A stretch of DNA of 64,000 nt from JAJNBA01 sp035512775 (lineage in GTDB: Bacteria; Actinomycetota; UBA4738; HRBIN12), in contig DATKDI010000057.1 in assembly GCA_035512775.1 (NCBI GenBank), forward strand, positions 31,772-95,771, read 5' to 3'. The translations under genes and the position numbers were made by a program. The notes beneath the pieces were generated by a model. The model saw nothing but the letters and a program-made list of their open reading frames with translations, had not been told where the DNA came from and made no database searches. This document shows, piece after piece, positions 40,085 through 48,274 of this stretch; the stretch's first letter is position 1, and each line of letters begins with the position of its first letter.

Positions 40085-41098
40085 ATGAAGGCGGTCGTTC
40101 TCGTGGGAGGCGAAGGAACGCGGCTGCGTCCGCTCACGGAGACCGTCCCGAAACCGCTGCTGCCTCTCGTCGACCGGCCGATCCTGGATCACGTCCTCGA
40201 CCACCTGGTCCTCCACGGCGTCCGCGAGGTGATCATGTCCTCGCCGTACCTCGAGGACACGTTCCACCCATTCATCGAGACGAGGGGCGGCGATCCCGCG
40301 ATCACCTGGGTCACGGAACCGGAGCCGCTCGGGACGGGCGGGGCGATCGTGAGCGCGCTCGATCATCTCGGCGACGAGCCATTCTTCGCGCTGAACGGGG
40401 ACATCCTCACCGATCTGGATCTGACCGCGATGCTCGGGAGCCATCGCGAGCGAGGCGCGGTGGCGACGATCGCGTTGCACCGCGTGGAGGACGCCCGAGC
40501 CTTCGGTCTCGTGGCGACGGATCGAGACGGACGCATCACGGAGTTCCGCGAGAAGCCTCCCGATCCGGTCCCCGGCGATATCAACGCGGGCACCTATGTC
40601 CTCCAGCCCTCGGTCCTTCGCGCCTGGCCCTCAGGTACCTACGTCTGGATGGAGGGGGAGGTCTTCCCGGCGCTGATCCGGGACGGGGCGGCCGTCCACG
40701 GGTTCGACGCCGACGCCTACTGGCTCGATCTCGGCACGCCCGAGCAGTACCTCCGCGCGCACGTGGATCTGCTGGCAGGAGAGGTTCGAGGCGTCTCGTA
40801 CGACGCTCCCTGGGTCGCGGCGGATGCCTCCGTCGACCCCACCGCGCGCGTCGGAAGGTCGGTGGCGATCGGCGAGGGAGCGAGGGTGGGGCCCGGGGCC
40901 GAGCTGGACGAGGCCGTCCTGATGGCGGGCGCTCAGGTGGGCGAGGACGCGTCGGTGATGCGCTCGATCGTCGGCGCACGCGGGACCGTCGGCAGGGGAG
41001 CCACGCTGGTCGACTCCGTGATCGGCGAAGGTGACCAGGTGTCTCCCGGCGTGAGGCTCGAAGGAGCACGGGTGGGCTCCGGCGAACAGCTTTCCTGA
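40085..41098 (+). CDS. Sugar-1-phosphate nucleotidyltransferase (mannose-1-phosphate guanylyltransferase-like)
   Basis: 337 residues. The N-terminal nucleotidyltransferase domain opens with KAVVLVGGEGTRLRPLTETV and PKPLLPLVDRPILDHVLDHL, and shows EPLGTGGAIVSALDHL, FFALNGDILTD (the metal Asp) and VWMEGEVFPALI. The C-terminal 90 residues are a short left-handed beta-helix of hexapeptide-like repeats (SVDPTARVGRSVAIGEGARV), as in GDP-mannose pyrophosphorylases. It would make GDP-mannose or a related NDP-sugar from the products of ManB (58144) and the isomerase (59720). The gene lies 40 nt after the EmrE-like gene, so it is probably in the same operon. The last enzyme of the pathway does not identify the sugar on its own. 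Confidence 0.87.
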   Translation: MKAVVLVGGEGTRLRPLTETVPKPLLPLVDRPILDHVLDHLVLHGVREVIMSSPYLEDTFHPFIETRGGDPAITWVTEPEPLGTGGAIVSALDHLGDEPFFALNGDILTDLDLTAMLGSHRERGAVATIALHRVEDARAFGLVATDRDGRITEFREKPPDPVPGDINAGTYVLQPSVLRAWPSGTYVWMEGEVFPALIRDGAAVHGFDADAYWLDLGTPEQYLRAHVDLLAGEVRGVSYDAPWVAADASVDPTARVGRSVAIGEGARVGPGAELDEAVLMAGAQVGEDASVMRSIVGARGTVGRGATLVDSVIGEGDQVSPGVRLEGARVGSGEQLS

Positions 41099-41146
41099 GG
41101 ATCCGCGGCTCCGACCTCAACCGTCGGGCCTCGTGGACCGATTGTG

Positions 41147-41152
41147 TAGGGT
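41147..41152 (+). promoter_or_regulatory. -10 hexamer TAGGGT for the SpoIID-like gene
   Basis: TAGGGT ends 25 nt before the ATG at 41178, predicting a leader of about 17-20 nt with AGGGG as a weak ribosome site. Confidence 0.4.
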
Positions 41153-41177
41153 GTCCGACTCGACCCAGGGGCCCTTG

Positions 41178-42926
41178 ATGGTTCGACGTGTTCGTCTGCT
41201 CGTGACCGCGATCGTGATGACCACCGTGCTCGCTTCAGGGGCCGTTGCGCAGGCCGCCGACAGCTTCCGGTTCCACGGCTCCGGCTACGGCCACGGGATC
41301 GGGATGTCGCAGTGGGGAGCGTACGGACTGGCGAACAAGGGCTGGTCCCACCGTCGGATCCTCACTCACTTCTATTCGAAGACCAGAGTGGTGACGTCGA
41401 CGACGCTCCCGAAGAAGCTCCGCGTGGGTCTCACCAGCGGGCGCTCGACGATCCATCTGACAGCGAAGAACGGTCCGGCCCGCCTGTGGCTCGACGGTCC
41501 CGGCGGCACGTTCGTCGCGAAGATCCCCGGTGGGAAGACCTGGACGGTGTCCGCCGCCCCCGCCCTGCGCAAGTACGCGATCCGCGACGCGACCGGTGAG
41601 CTCGTCGGGGATCGTCGATGGGGAGGTCCGGCGCGCCCGCTGTTCGTCACCTACTCCGACACCGGCGGTCGGGTCTTCGTCCCCGAGGCGGACGAGATCT
41701 GGCACGCCGGCTACACGTACGCGTACGGGTTCCTCGAGTTCGACCTCCTCAACTGTGCGAGCCGGTGCGTGGAGCGACTCACGATCGAGCTGCCGTTCGA
41801 GGAGTACCTGCGAGGGCTTGGCGAGATGCCGAGCAGCTGGCCGGCGGCGGCACTTCGTGCACAGGCGGTCGGGGCCCGGACGTTCGCGACCTACAAGATC
41901 CGGCGATACGGGCTGAGGGCCGATTGCGACTGTCACCTCGTCGACGGTGCAGGGGACCAGGTCTACGTGGGATGGAGCAAGGAGATCGGGGTCGACGGAG
42001 ATCGCTGGGTGGCGGCCGTGACGAACACCGCGGGTGAGATCGTGACCTACAACGGTTCACCGATCCAGTCCTTCTACGCGGCCTCGGACGGCGGCTACTC
42101 CGAGGACGTCGAGGATGTCTGGCACGGCGGCAACCCGGCGTACGCGATCCCATACCTTCGCGGGGTCTGCGATCCCGGCGAGTACACGTCGGCCAACCCG
42201 TGGACGGATTGGACCAGGAGCTTCACGGCCTCGAACGTGTCTGCTCGCCTCGCTCCCTACACCGGCGGCATCGGCACGATCCGACGGTTCACCGACGTGC
42301 GGCGAGGCGTCTCGGGTCGGATCGTGAGCGCGGTCGCCCGGGGAAGCAGTGGGTCTGCCTCGGTCGCCGGCAGCGAGATCAAGGCCGCGCTGGGGTTGCC
42401 CGACGGCCGCGTCTGGATCAACAGCGACCGCAACATCGTGGGCATCGTCCGGGCGAAGTACGACGCGGTCATGTGCCGGCCCGGTCTCCCTCGGTCGCCG
42501 CTGCTCGTCCTCGATCATGGCTCCCGGCAGCTCTTCGACCGAGGTGGCATCTATCGCAACGGCCGGGTCGATCTCACCGTGTGGTTGAAGGGCGCTATCC
42601 ACGCCGAGTACGTCGGGGCGGGTGGGGCGCGCGGCCGTTTGGGCCTCCCGGTCTCCGACGCCGTGCACCCGATGCTCACCCACGCCTCGACGACCTGCAC
42701 ATCGTGCCGCCGCATCACGCTCGAAGGGGGCAGGATCTACTTCAAGCCTGCGGTCGGCGCCCACGCCTTGTGGGGTTCGGTGCTCAAGGCATACCTCGGA
42801 CGCGGTGGGGCGCAGGGAGCGCTCGGGTATCCCACGACGCGGGTGCGCGTCGTAGACGGCGTATCACGCGCGACGTTCGAGCACGGGACGATCTCCTGCT
42901 CCGGTGGGACCTGTCAGGTCAGCTGA
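41178..42926 (+). CDS. Secreted SpoIID/LytB-type amidase-enhancer/transglycosylase with LGFP repeats
   Basis: 582 residues. A signal peptide (about 1-28) is followed by an N-terminal motif, FHGSGYGHGIGMSQWGAYGL, which is the SpoIID/LytB signature (GHGxGMSQWGA) normally found near the C-terminus. The central domain (about 200-330) has ELPFEEYLRGLGEMPSSWPA (with the Glu used by SpoIID as a glycan lyase), ALRAQAVGARTFATYKI and SFYAASDGGYSEDVEDVW. The last 130 residues carry two LGFP-like repeats (GRLGLPVSDAV, GALGYPTTRVRVV) that bind cell-wall glycans in actinobacteria. Wall remodelling outside the cell is likely. The order of the motifs suggests a circularly shifted layout compared with Bacillus SpoIID. 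The ATG is chosen to start at the basic signal head. Confidence 0.85.
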   Translation: MVRRVRLLVTAIVMTTVLASGAVAQAADSFRFHGSGYGHGIGMSQWGAYGLANKGWSHRRILTHFYSKTRVVTSTTLPKKLRVGLTSGRSTIHLTAKNGPARLWLDGPGGTFVAKIPGGKTWTVSAAPALRKYAIRDATGELVGDRRWGGPARPLFVTYSDTGGRVFVPEADEIWHAGYTYAYGFLEFDLLNCASRCVERLTIELPFEEYLRGLGEMPSSWPAAALRAQAVGARTFATYKIRRYGLRADCDCHLVDGAGDQVYVGWSKEIGVDGDRWVAAVTNTAGEIVTYNGSPIQSFYAASDGGYSEDVEDVWHGGNPAYAIPYLRGVCDPGEYTSANPWTDWTRSFTASNVSARLAPYTGGIGTIRRFTDVRRGVSGRIVSAVARGSSGSASVAGSEIKAALGLPDGRVWINSDRNIVGIVRAKYDAVMCRPGLPRSPLLVLDHGSRQLFDRGGIYRNGRVDLTVWLKGAIHAEYVGAGGARGRLGLPVSDAVHPMLTHASTTCTSCRRITLEGGRIYFKPAVGAHALWGSVLKAYLGRGGAQGALGYPTTRVRVVDGVSRATFEHGTISCSGGTCQVS

Positions 42927-42930
42927 GCTC

Positions 42931-43722
42931 TCAACAGGGGGAGCTGCTCTCCGGTGCGTTCCCGGTGCACTCGAACCCCGTCACGAACCCGTTGACGATC
43001 GTCGACGCCGCCTGAGGCGTGAGTGTGTCGCCCGCCGGGCATGACTGGCGACGGTTCCACGCGGTGAGCGTGAGCGCGGTCTCTGCGGTGAGTGAGGGAT
43101 AGGGCGCGAGGAACGTCGCGTCGCTCCCCTCCGCGATCGGCGCCAGCCGATCGATGAGCTCCTGGGAGAGCCCGCCGTCGGCCGCGGGCAGGTAGTAGAC
43201 GAAGACGGCCCCATGCTCGAGCGAGTGCACCGCGTTGGTCTCGTTCGGCTGGCTGTCGTAGACCTTGGGTTCGTCGGCGAGCGGTGCCGGGTCGTGGAAC
43301 CCCGACGTGGCCGGCGTATCGGTGTACCCGGGATCTTGGCCGGGCTGCAGGTGCTGCCCCGAGGGGGCGCTGCTCGCCGGTTGATCGACCTCGGTGCATC
43401 CGGCCTCCTCTGCCGCCCGGATCGCCGCCTGGGGGATGTCGTTGGGGCCCCCGAAGCTCCGGAACAGGATGATCGCCGCCACGGCGGCGGCGGCGATCCC
43501 GATGGACGTGACGGTGCGGCGGAGCGACGCCGCGCGCCGGGCGCGGCGTCGCTCCGCCTCGCGCAGCCGCCGAGCCTCATCCTTGCGCTCGCGTCGCTCG
43601 ATGTTCGCACCCCCACGCGCGACACCCGGACGTGCCGCGGGCCTTCGCGCCGCGTCGCCATCGGCGGGCGTGGGCGCGGTGGGTCCTGGGCGTGGTCGGA
43701 CCCGCTTCTTCTTCTTGGCCAT
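42931..43722 (-). CDS. DUF3105 membrane-anchored protein, copy B
   Basis: 263 residues. A very basic head (KKKKRVRPRP, with more Lys/Arg clusters up to about 70) precedes one membrane helix (about 74-90). The outside domain (about 105-263) holds DUF3105 features: HLQPGQDPGYTDTPATSG, NAVHSLEHGAVFVYYLP and LTAWNRRQSCPAG. The His-x3-Glu-His-Gly motif and the late Cys could bind metal, but no function is known for the family. It is a paralogue of the preceding gene, and its ATG overlaps that gene's stop by one base (TGATG). It is convergent with the SpoIID-like gene. Confidence 0.8.
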   Translation of the reverse strand: MAKKKKRVRPRPGPTAPTPADGDAARRPAARPGVARGGANIERRERKDEARRLREAERRRARRAASLRRTVTSIGIAAAAVAAIILFRSFGGPNDIPQAAIRAAEEAGCTEVDQPASSAPSGQHLQPGQDPGYTDTPATSGFHDPAPLADEPKVYDSQPNETNAVHSLEHGAVFVYYLPAADGGLSQELIDRLAPIAEGSDATFLAPYPSLTAETALTLTAWNRRQSCPAGDTLTPQAASTIVNGFVTGFECTGNAPESSSPC

Positions 43723-44513
43723 CAGATCGCGGCTCCCGGCTCGGGGGCCTCGCCCTGGTAGTCGCGGCCGGCCGTCGTGGGGAAGCTGTACTGCGACGTG
43801 AAGTCGAACGCGACGGCGAGGTCCACGCTCGCGCACGTCTGAAGGCGGTGCCAGGCCACGAGAGCCATCTCGGTGCCGTCCGGCAGGATCCCCGCCGCGT
43901 CTCCGGGGAAGTCGTACGGGGCGACGATCACGCGATCCTGACCGACCTCGGCGTCTCGGAGGCGGCGGTCGTAGAACTCGATCACCCGCGCCACCTTCTC
44001 CGCAGGTGCGGTCGGGTCGTACCAGATCACCGAGGCACCGTGCTCGAAGGAGTGGATCGACCGATAGAGGTCCGACATGGTCATGGTGTCGTAGACGCCT
44101 GCGGGGAGCGTCACGTCGGCGTGCGGACCGGAGGCAGGCGGCGTCGTCGGGTACGCGGAGAGAGGCGGGCCGGCGATGTCCCCGCCGCCGATGTGCGTTC
44201 GATCCTCGTCGGGGGGGTCGACCGGCGGGGTCGTGGTCGCCTCGCCGCACCCGGCGGCGTCGGCTGCGCTCGTCGCCCGCTGGAGGAGCTGGTTCGGGCT
44301 CGGCAGATCGCTCCCTCCCGACGGGAGCAGCGTGGCGGCGGCAACGATCCCCGCGATCACCACGGCGCCCACCGCGATGCCGAGCGTGCGAGCACGCCGC
44401 TTCGAGGCCAGCCGTCGCTGGAGCTCTTCACGCTCGCGGCGTGCCTGCTCCTTCCGCTCCGTCTTCGTCAGCCTCCGGCCCTGGTCGGGCCTGCCAGGGT
44501 CGTCGTCGCTCAA
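43722..44513 (-). CDS. DUF3105 membrane-anchored protein, copy A
   Basis: 263 residues, the same architecture as copy B: basic head (KTERKEQARREREELQRRLA), one membrane helix (about 44-63) and an outside DUF3105 domain with HIGGGDIAGPPLSAYPTTPP, SDLYRSIHSFEHGASVIWY, ALVAWHRLQTCASVDLAVAF. The HSFEHG motif and the W-H-R...C pattern match those of copy B. The start is TTG, 5 nt behind GAGGAG; no ATG or GTG gives a sensible length. A TAAGCT hexamer lies about 24 nt upstream. It is divergent from the purine permease, with 154 nt between them. Confidence 0.8.
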   Translation of the reverse strand: MSDDDPGRPDQGRRLTKTERKEQARREREELQRRLASKRRARTLGIAVGAVVIAGIVAAATLLPSGGSDLPSPNQLLQRATSAADAAGCGEATTTPPVDPPDEDRTHIGGGDIAGPPLSAYPTTPPASGPHADVTLPAGVYDTMTMSDLYRSIHSFEHGASVIWYDPTAPAEKVARVIEFYDRRLRDAEVGQDRVIVAPYDFPGDAAGILPDGTEMALVAWHRLQTCASVDLAVAFDFTSQYSFPTTAGRDYQGEAPEPGAAI

Positions 44514-44607
44514 CTGCGCTCCTCACTCATGGGTCGCGGAAGCTTACCGGCCGTTCCGCCGTACGGAGGACATCGACCTCGTCTTGCGAGGGTGTGTGAT
44601 CGCGGCC

Positions 44608-44613
44608 TATCCT
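44608..44613 (+). promoter_or_regulatory. -10 hexamer TATCCT for the purine permease
   Basis: TATCCT lies 54 nt before the GTG at 44668; the leader of about 47 nt contains GGGGAGGGGG as the ribosome site. Confidence 0.4.
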
Positions 44614-44667
44614 GCTCACGCCTTCCCCCGGTGCACGAACGGCCACTCGGCCGAGGGGAGGGGGCGC

Positions 44668-46104
44668 GTGTCTGACACCAAGCACGACCGGCTGGTGAGG
44701 CTGCCTGCGGCGGAGGCGAGCGGCGGGCTCGACCGGTTCTTCAAGATCTCCGAGCGTGGCTCCAGCGTTCGCACCGAGGTCGTGGCCGGCATCACCACCT
44801 GGCTCACGATGGCCTACATCCTGTTCCTGAACCCGGCGATCCTCGGATTCCAGGCAGTGCCCGACCTCCAGCCGCTGGGACTCCCGTTCGGCGCGGTCCT
44901 GACCGTGACCGCCCTGGTCGCAGGCGTCGCCACGATCGCGATGGGCGTGTGGGCGAACTACCCGTTCGCCATCGCATCGGGGCTGGGGCTGAACGCCTTC
45001 GTGGCCTTCACGCTCGTCGCGGGCCAGGGGCTCTCCTATCCCGAGGCGATGGGCGTCATCGTCGTCGAAGGACTCCTGATCACTCTCCTCGTGCTCACGG
45101 GGTTCCGCAACGCCGTCCTGAACGCGATCCCGATGGACCTGAAGCGGGCGATCGCGATCGGGATCGGCCTGTTCCTGATGATCATCGGGCTCGTGAACGC
45201 CGGCGTCGTCGTCCAGGGCCCGGGCAACCCGCCGCTGGGACTCACGACGGACTTCACGACCCTCCGCATGCTGACGTTCGCGATCGGCCTCGCGCTCTGC
45301 TCGATCCTCGTCGTCAGGAACATGAAGGGGGGCTTGCTGATCGGGATCGTCGCCACGACCGTGATCGCGGCGATCGTGAACGGGGTCTGGGGCGACAACG
45401 CGATCTGGGATCCGATCGGGCCCGGCATCGCGCAGGTGCCCGATTCCATCACGGCCACGCCGGACTTCAGCTTGCTGGGGGACTTCTCGTTCGGGTTCTT
45501 CTCCACCCTCGGCTTCTGGGCGGCGATCGTGCCGGTCTTCGCGGTGATGCTGTCGGACTTCTTCGACACGATGGGCACGGCCGTGGCGCTCGGCGACGAG
45601 GCCGGGCTGCTCGATGAAGAGGGAAAGCTCCCCCACATGAACCGCGTCCTTCTGGTCGACTCGGTCGCGGCCGCCGCGGGCGGCGCGGCGAGCGCGTCGT
45701 CGAACACGACCTTCATCGAATCCGCCGCCGGGATCAGCGAGGGAGGTCGGACCGGCCTCGCGTCGGTGATCACGGGTGTGCTCTTCCTGCTCTGCGTGTT
45801 CCTGTCCCCGCTCGCCGGCGTGATCCCGCCGGAGGCGACGGCCCCCGTCCTCGTGGTCGTGGGCTACTTCATGATGCGCGGCATCGGGGAGATCGATTGG
45901 CGCGATCCCGCGATCGGGATCCCGGCGCTCTTGACGATCGGACTGATGCCGTTCACGTACTCGATCACGAACGGGGTCGGGGCCGGCTTCATCGCCTACA
46001 CGGCGATCAGGGTGATGCAGGGCAAGTTCCGCGACGTGCATCCGCTGATGTACGTCGTGACCGCGGGCTTCCTCTTCTACTTCCTGCGGGGTGTGCTCGC
46101 CTGA
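44668..46104 (+). CDS. Purine permease, NCS2/AzgA family (adenine/guanine/hypoxanthine)
   Basis: A 478-residue polytopic permease of the AzgA group. The N-terminus LDRFFKISERGSSVRTEVVA then GITTWLTMAYILFLNPAILG is a hallmark, followed by GLGLNAFVAFTLVAGQGLSYPEAMG (helix 3 region), LSDFFDTMGTAVALGDEAGL (the substrate-site Asp/Glu region) and SASSNTTFIESAAGISEGGRTGL (helix 10). About 12-14 membrane segments are visible. It imports purine bases by proton symport. The GTG has a very strong purine-rich ribosome site. Its 3' end overlaps the end of the convergent fbiB gene by 28 nt (46077-46104). A purine nucleoside phosphorylase lies 15 kb away. Confidence 0.92.
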   Translation: MSDTKHDRLVRLPAAEASGGLDRFFKISERGSSVRTEVVAGITTWLTMAYILFLNPAILGFQAVPDLQPLGLPFGAVLTVTALVAGVATIAMGVWANYPFAIASGLGLNAFVAFTLVAGQGLSYPEAMGVIVVEGLLITLLVLTGFRNAVLNAIPMDLKRAIAIGIGLFLMIIGLVNAGVVVQGPGNPPLGLTTDFTTLRMLTFAIGLALCSILVVRNMKGGLLIGIVATTVIAAIVNGVWGDNAIWDPIGPGIAQVPDSITATPDFSLLGDFSFGFFSTLGFWAAIVPVFAVMLSDFFDTMGTAVALGDEAGLLDEEGKLPHMNRVLLVDSVAAAAGGAASASSNTTFIESAAGISEGGRTGLASVITGVLFLLCVFLSPLAGVIPPEATAPVLVVVGYFMMRGIGEIDWRDPAIGIPALLTIGLMPFTYSITNGVGAGFIAYTAIRVMQGKFRDVHPLMYVVTAGFLFYFLRGVLA

Positions 46105-47312
46105 TCGCGACCGTCGAGCGCACCCATCGGATCGATCGGGGGGCGGGGCCGCGAGGCCCCGCCCTCCGGCATCGGGCCCACGGCCACGACGCCTAACGGC
46201 CGCCAGTCCTCGCCGAGCGCGAGCGACGTCCGCGCCCCGTCCGTGTCGAAGGGCAGGCCCGGGTCCCACGACCATCCGACGTGCTGCGTGTGCAAGGCGA
46301 CGACCAGCGTGCGGATCACCGCACCGGCGGAGAGCAAGACGGCCTCCTCGGTCCGTGGTCGCGACGTCTCGCCTTCCCTCATCCGGATGCAGGGCACGAT
46401 CAGGATGCTCGCCCCGTGAAGCTCGCCTTCGGTGCCCGTGGCGGCGACGGCGAGACGCCGCCGCGCCACGGGAGAGCTCACGACGACGAAGGACCACTCC
46501 GCGGACGTGTGGGCGGCGGCCGCGGCGCGGACGGCCTCCTCGACGATGTCGGGCGAGACCTCCCCGGGCCCGAACACGTGGCTCGGCTGCGCGACCGAGA
46601 TCGCGATGAGCGCCGACTCCCGGAACAGGTCGTCCTCGGGTCGGCGCACGAGCGCGCGCGCGGGTCCCGGCGGCGCGTCGCCCGCCGATGCGTCCACCCC
46701 CCGCACCAGCGCCGCCGGGACCCGCGCGGTCTTCGTCATCACGAGGCCGCTCGCCGCCGCCACGGCGTCGGCGAACGCCACCACCGTGGTCTCCAGTGCC
46801 TGCCCGCGATCGTCGACGGTTCCTCGAAGATCCCGCAGCGCCGGCAGGCCCGCGCAGCCGATCGCCACGTCGACGACCCCTTCGCGCCACGGACGACCGA
46901 AGGTGTCGGTGATCACGATCCCGAAGCGTGCGAGCCCCAGGCGCGCCGACAGCTCTTTCTGCAATCGCTCGGCGCTCGCGTCGGGATCTTCCGGGAGGAG
47001 CGTGAGGAACCCCTTGCGCACGTTGGATGCGTCGACGCCCGCGTTGGCACAGACGAAACCGTGTCGGGTGCGCGTGATGACGAGATCGCCTCGTCGAGCC
47101 ACGACCCCCACGGACTCCCGTTCGATCCACGCGGCGCGGTCCTCCGCGGGGACGATGCGCCCCTCGGCCTTGGAGACGACCTTCTGCGTGATCGCCACGA
47201 CGTCGCCGTCCCTCGCGGCCTTCGCCGCGAGGGACGGCTCCAGGAGCGCGGCCAGATCGTCGCCCGGCTCGATCTCCGGGAGCCCCTCGAGGGGGATCAG
47301 CTCGATCGTCAT
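46077..47312 (-). CDS. fbiB: Coenzyme F420:L-glutamate ligase with C-terminal nitroreductase-like domain
   Basis: 411 residues, somewhat shorter than the 448 of mycobacterial FbiB. The N-terminal ligase (about 1-240) has PLEGLPEIEPGDDLAALL, DGDVVAITQKVVSKAEGRIV, TRHGFVCANAGVDASNV and VITDTFGRPWREGVVDVAIG, all conserved in CofE/FbiB; it adds gamma-linked glutamates to F420-0. The C-terminal domain (about 255-400) is nitroreductase-like and in FbiB reduces the dehydro precursor. Here it is shortened, and the usual Arg-Arg-Ser-x-Arg FMN motif is not evident (FRESALIAISVAQPSH stands there). Its ATG overlaps the fbiA stop as ATGA. Its stop lies inside the end of the convergent permease gene. Confidence 0.9.
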   Translation of the reverse strand: MTIELIPLEGLPEIEPGDDLAALLEPSLAAKAARDGDVVAITQKVVSKAEGRIVPAEDRAAWIERESVGVVARRGDLVITRTRHGFVCANAGVDASNVRKGFLTLLPEDPDASAERLQKELSARLGLARFGIVITDTFGRPWREGVVDVAIGCAGLPALRDLRGTVDDRGQALETTVVAFADAVAAASGLVMTKTARVPAALVRGVDASAGDAPPGPARALVRRPEDDLFRESALIAISVAQPSHVFGPGEVSPDIVEEAVRAAAAAHTSAEWSFVVVSSPVARRRLAVAATGTEGELHGASILIVPCIRMREGETSRPRTEEAVLLSAGAVIRTLVVALHTQHVGWSWDPGLPFDTDGARTSLALGEDWRPLGVVAVGPMPEGGASRPRPPIDPMGALDGRDQASTPRRK

Positions 47313-48247
47313 CGCAGCGCGTCGAGCGCGATATGAGCCAGCCGCTCGGCGACCTCGTCGTCCCGCATCACGGTGTCGGTAACGGCCACCCGTGCACCGG
47401 TCTCCTCGTGCACGCGATCCGCCAGGCGCGCGTCCGCGTCGTCGATCACCCATGCGTCGAGGAGGCCGTCGTAGGCTCGCGCCGCGCCCGCGGCGGAGAC
47501 CTCGAGGCCCACGACGGGCATGAGCCGGTCCGCCATGCCCGCCAGCGGCCGCCCTCCGACGATCGGCGAGATCCCGACCACGGGCCTCTGGGCCACGGCT
47601 TCCTGCAGCCCGCCCACCGCGAGGATCGGACCGATCGAGACGACGGGGTTGGACGGGCAGATCACGACGGCGTCCGCCTGCTCGATCGCGGCTCGCACTC
47701 CGGGCGCCGGCGTGGCTACGTCCGCCCCTTCGAAGCGGATGGCTTTGACGTCGTCCCGGGCACCCCGGAGCACCCAGTACTCCTGGAAATGCAGGTCCAT
47801 CTCCCGTCCGCGAGAGACCACGTCGAGCCGGGTTTCCACCGGCTGTTCGCTCATCGGCAGGATCGTGGACCCGATGTCGAATCGCGCCGCGACCCGCGCG
47901 GTGACCTCCGAGAGCCCGAGTCCCTCCCCCAGGGACCGCGTCCGGAACAGGTGGGTCGCCAGGTCCAGGTCGCCGAGTCCGAACCACGCGGCGCCGGGGT
48001 CGAAAGCGCGGAGCTCCTCGGTGGCGCGGAACGTCTCGTCGCGTCGCCCCCATCCGCGATCGCGGTCGAACGCGTCGCCGAGCCAGTACGTGACCGAGTC
48101 GAGGTCGGGGCACACACGGAGACCGTGGACGTCGAGGTCGTCGCCGGTGTTCACGACCGCGGTGACATCGGCGGGGGAGACGGCCCGAACCAGACCACGC
48201 AGGAACTTCCCCGCGCCGACCCCACCGGCGAGTGCGACGACCTTCAC
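47309..48247 (-). CDS. fbiA: 2-phospho-L-lactate / phosphoenolpyruvate transferase (F420 biosynthesis)
   Basis: A 312-residue CofD/FbiA enzyme, which joins the activated three-carbon acid (LPPG or EPPG) to FO to give F420-0 or its dehydro form. The N-terminus KVVALAGGVGAGKFLRGLVR and VTAVVNTGDDLDVHGLRVCP are diagnostic. DSVTYWLGDAFDRDRGWGR, GLGDLDLATHLFRTRSLGEG, MSEQPVETRL and ICPSNPVVSIGPIL complete the family pattern. The GTG start is fixed by TACGCT ending 8 nt upstream. It forms an operon with fbiB and is divergent from fbiC across 27 bp. The activating enzyme FbiD/CofC is not in the window. Confidence 0.95.
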   Translation of the reverse strand: MKVVALAGGVGAGKFLRGLVRAVSPADVTAVVNTGDDLDVHGLRVCPDLDSVTYWLGDAFDRDRGWGRRDETFRATEELRAFDPGAAWFGLGDLDLATHLFRTRSLGEGLGLSEVTARVAARFDIGSTILPMSEQPVETRLDVVSRGREMDLHFQEYWVLRGARDDVKAIRFEGADVATPAPGVRAAIEQADAVVICPSNPVVSIGPILAVGGLQEAVAQRPVVGISPIVGGRPLAGMADRLMPVVGLEVSAAGAARAYDGLLDAWVIDDADARLADRVHEETGARVAVTDTVMRDDEVAERLAHIALDALR

Positions 48248-48255
48248 AGAGGCAG

Positions 48256-48268
48256 AGCGTAGTAGCCT
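48256..48268. promoter_or_regulatory. Divergent leaderless promoters for fbiA-fbiB and fbiC
   Basis: TACGCT on the minus strand (48261-48256, 8 nt before the fbiA GTG) and TAGCCT on the plus strand (48263-48268, 6 nt before the fbiC GTG) are separated by one base. Confidence 0.55.
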
Positions 48269-48274
48269 CCGCTC

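Noticed and set aside
44527..47130. An 867-codon minus-strand frame across the permease and fbiB
   Set aside because: Antisense to the permease and out of frame with fbiB; composition is dominated by Arg, Asp and Gly, and no domain is recognisable.
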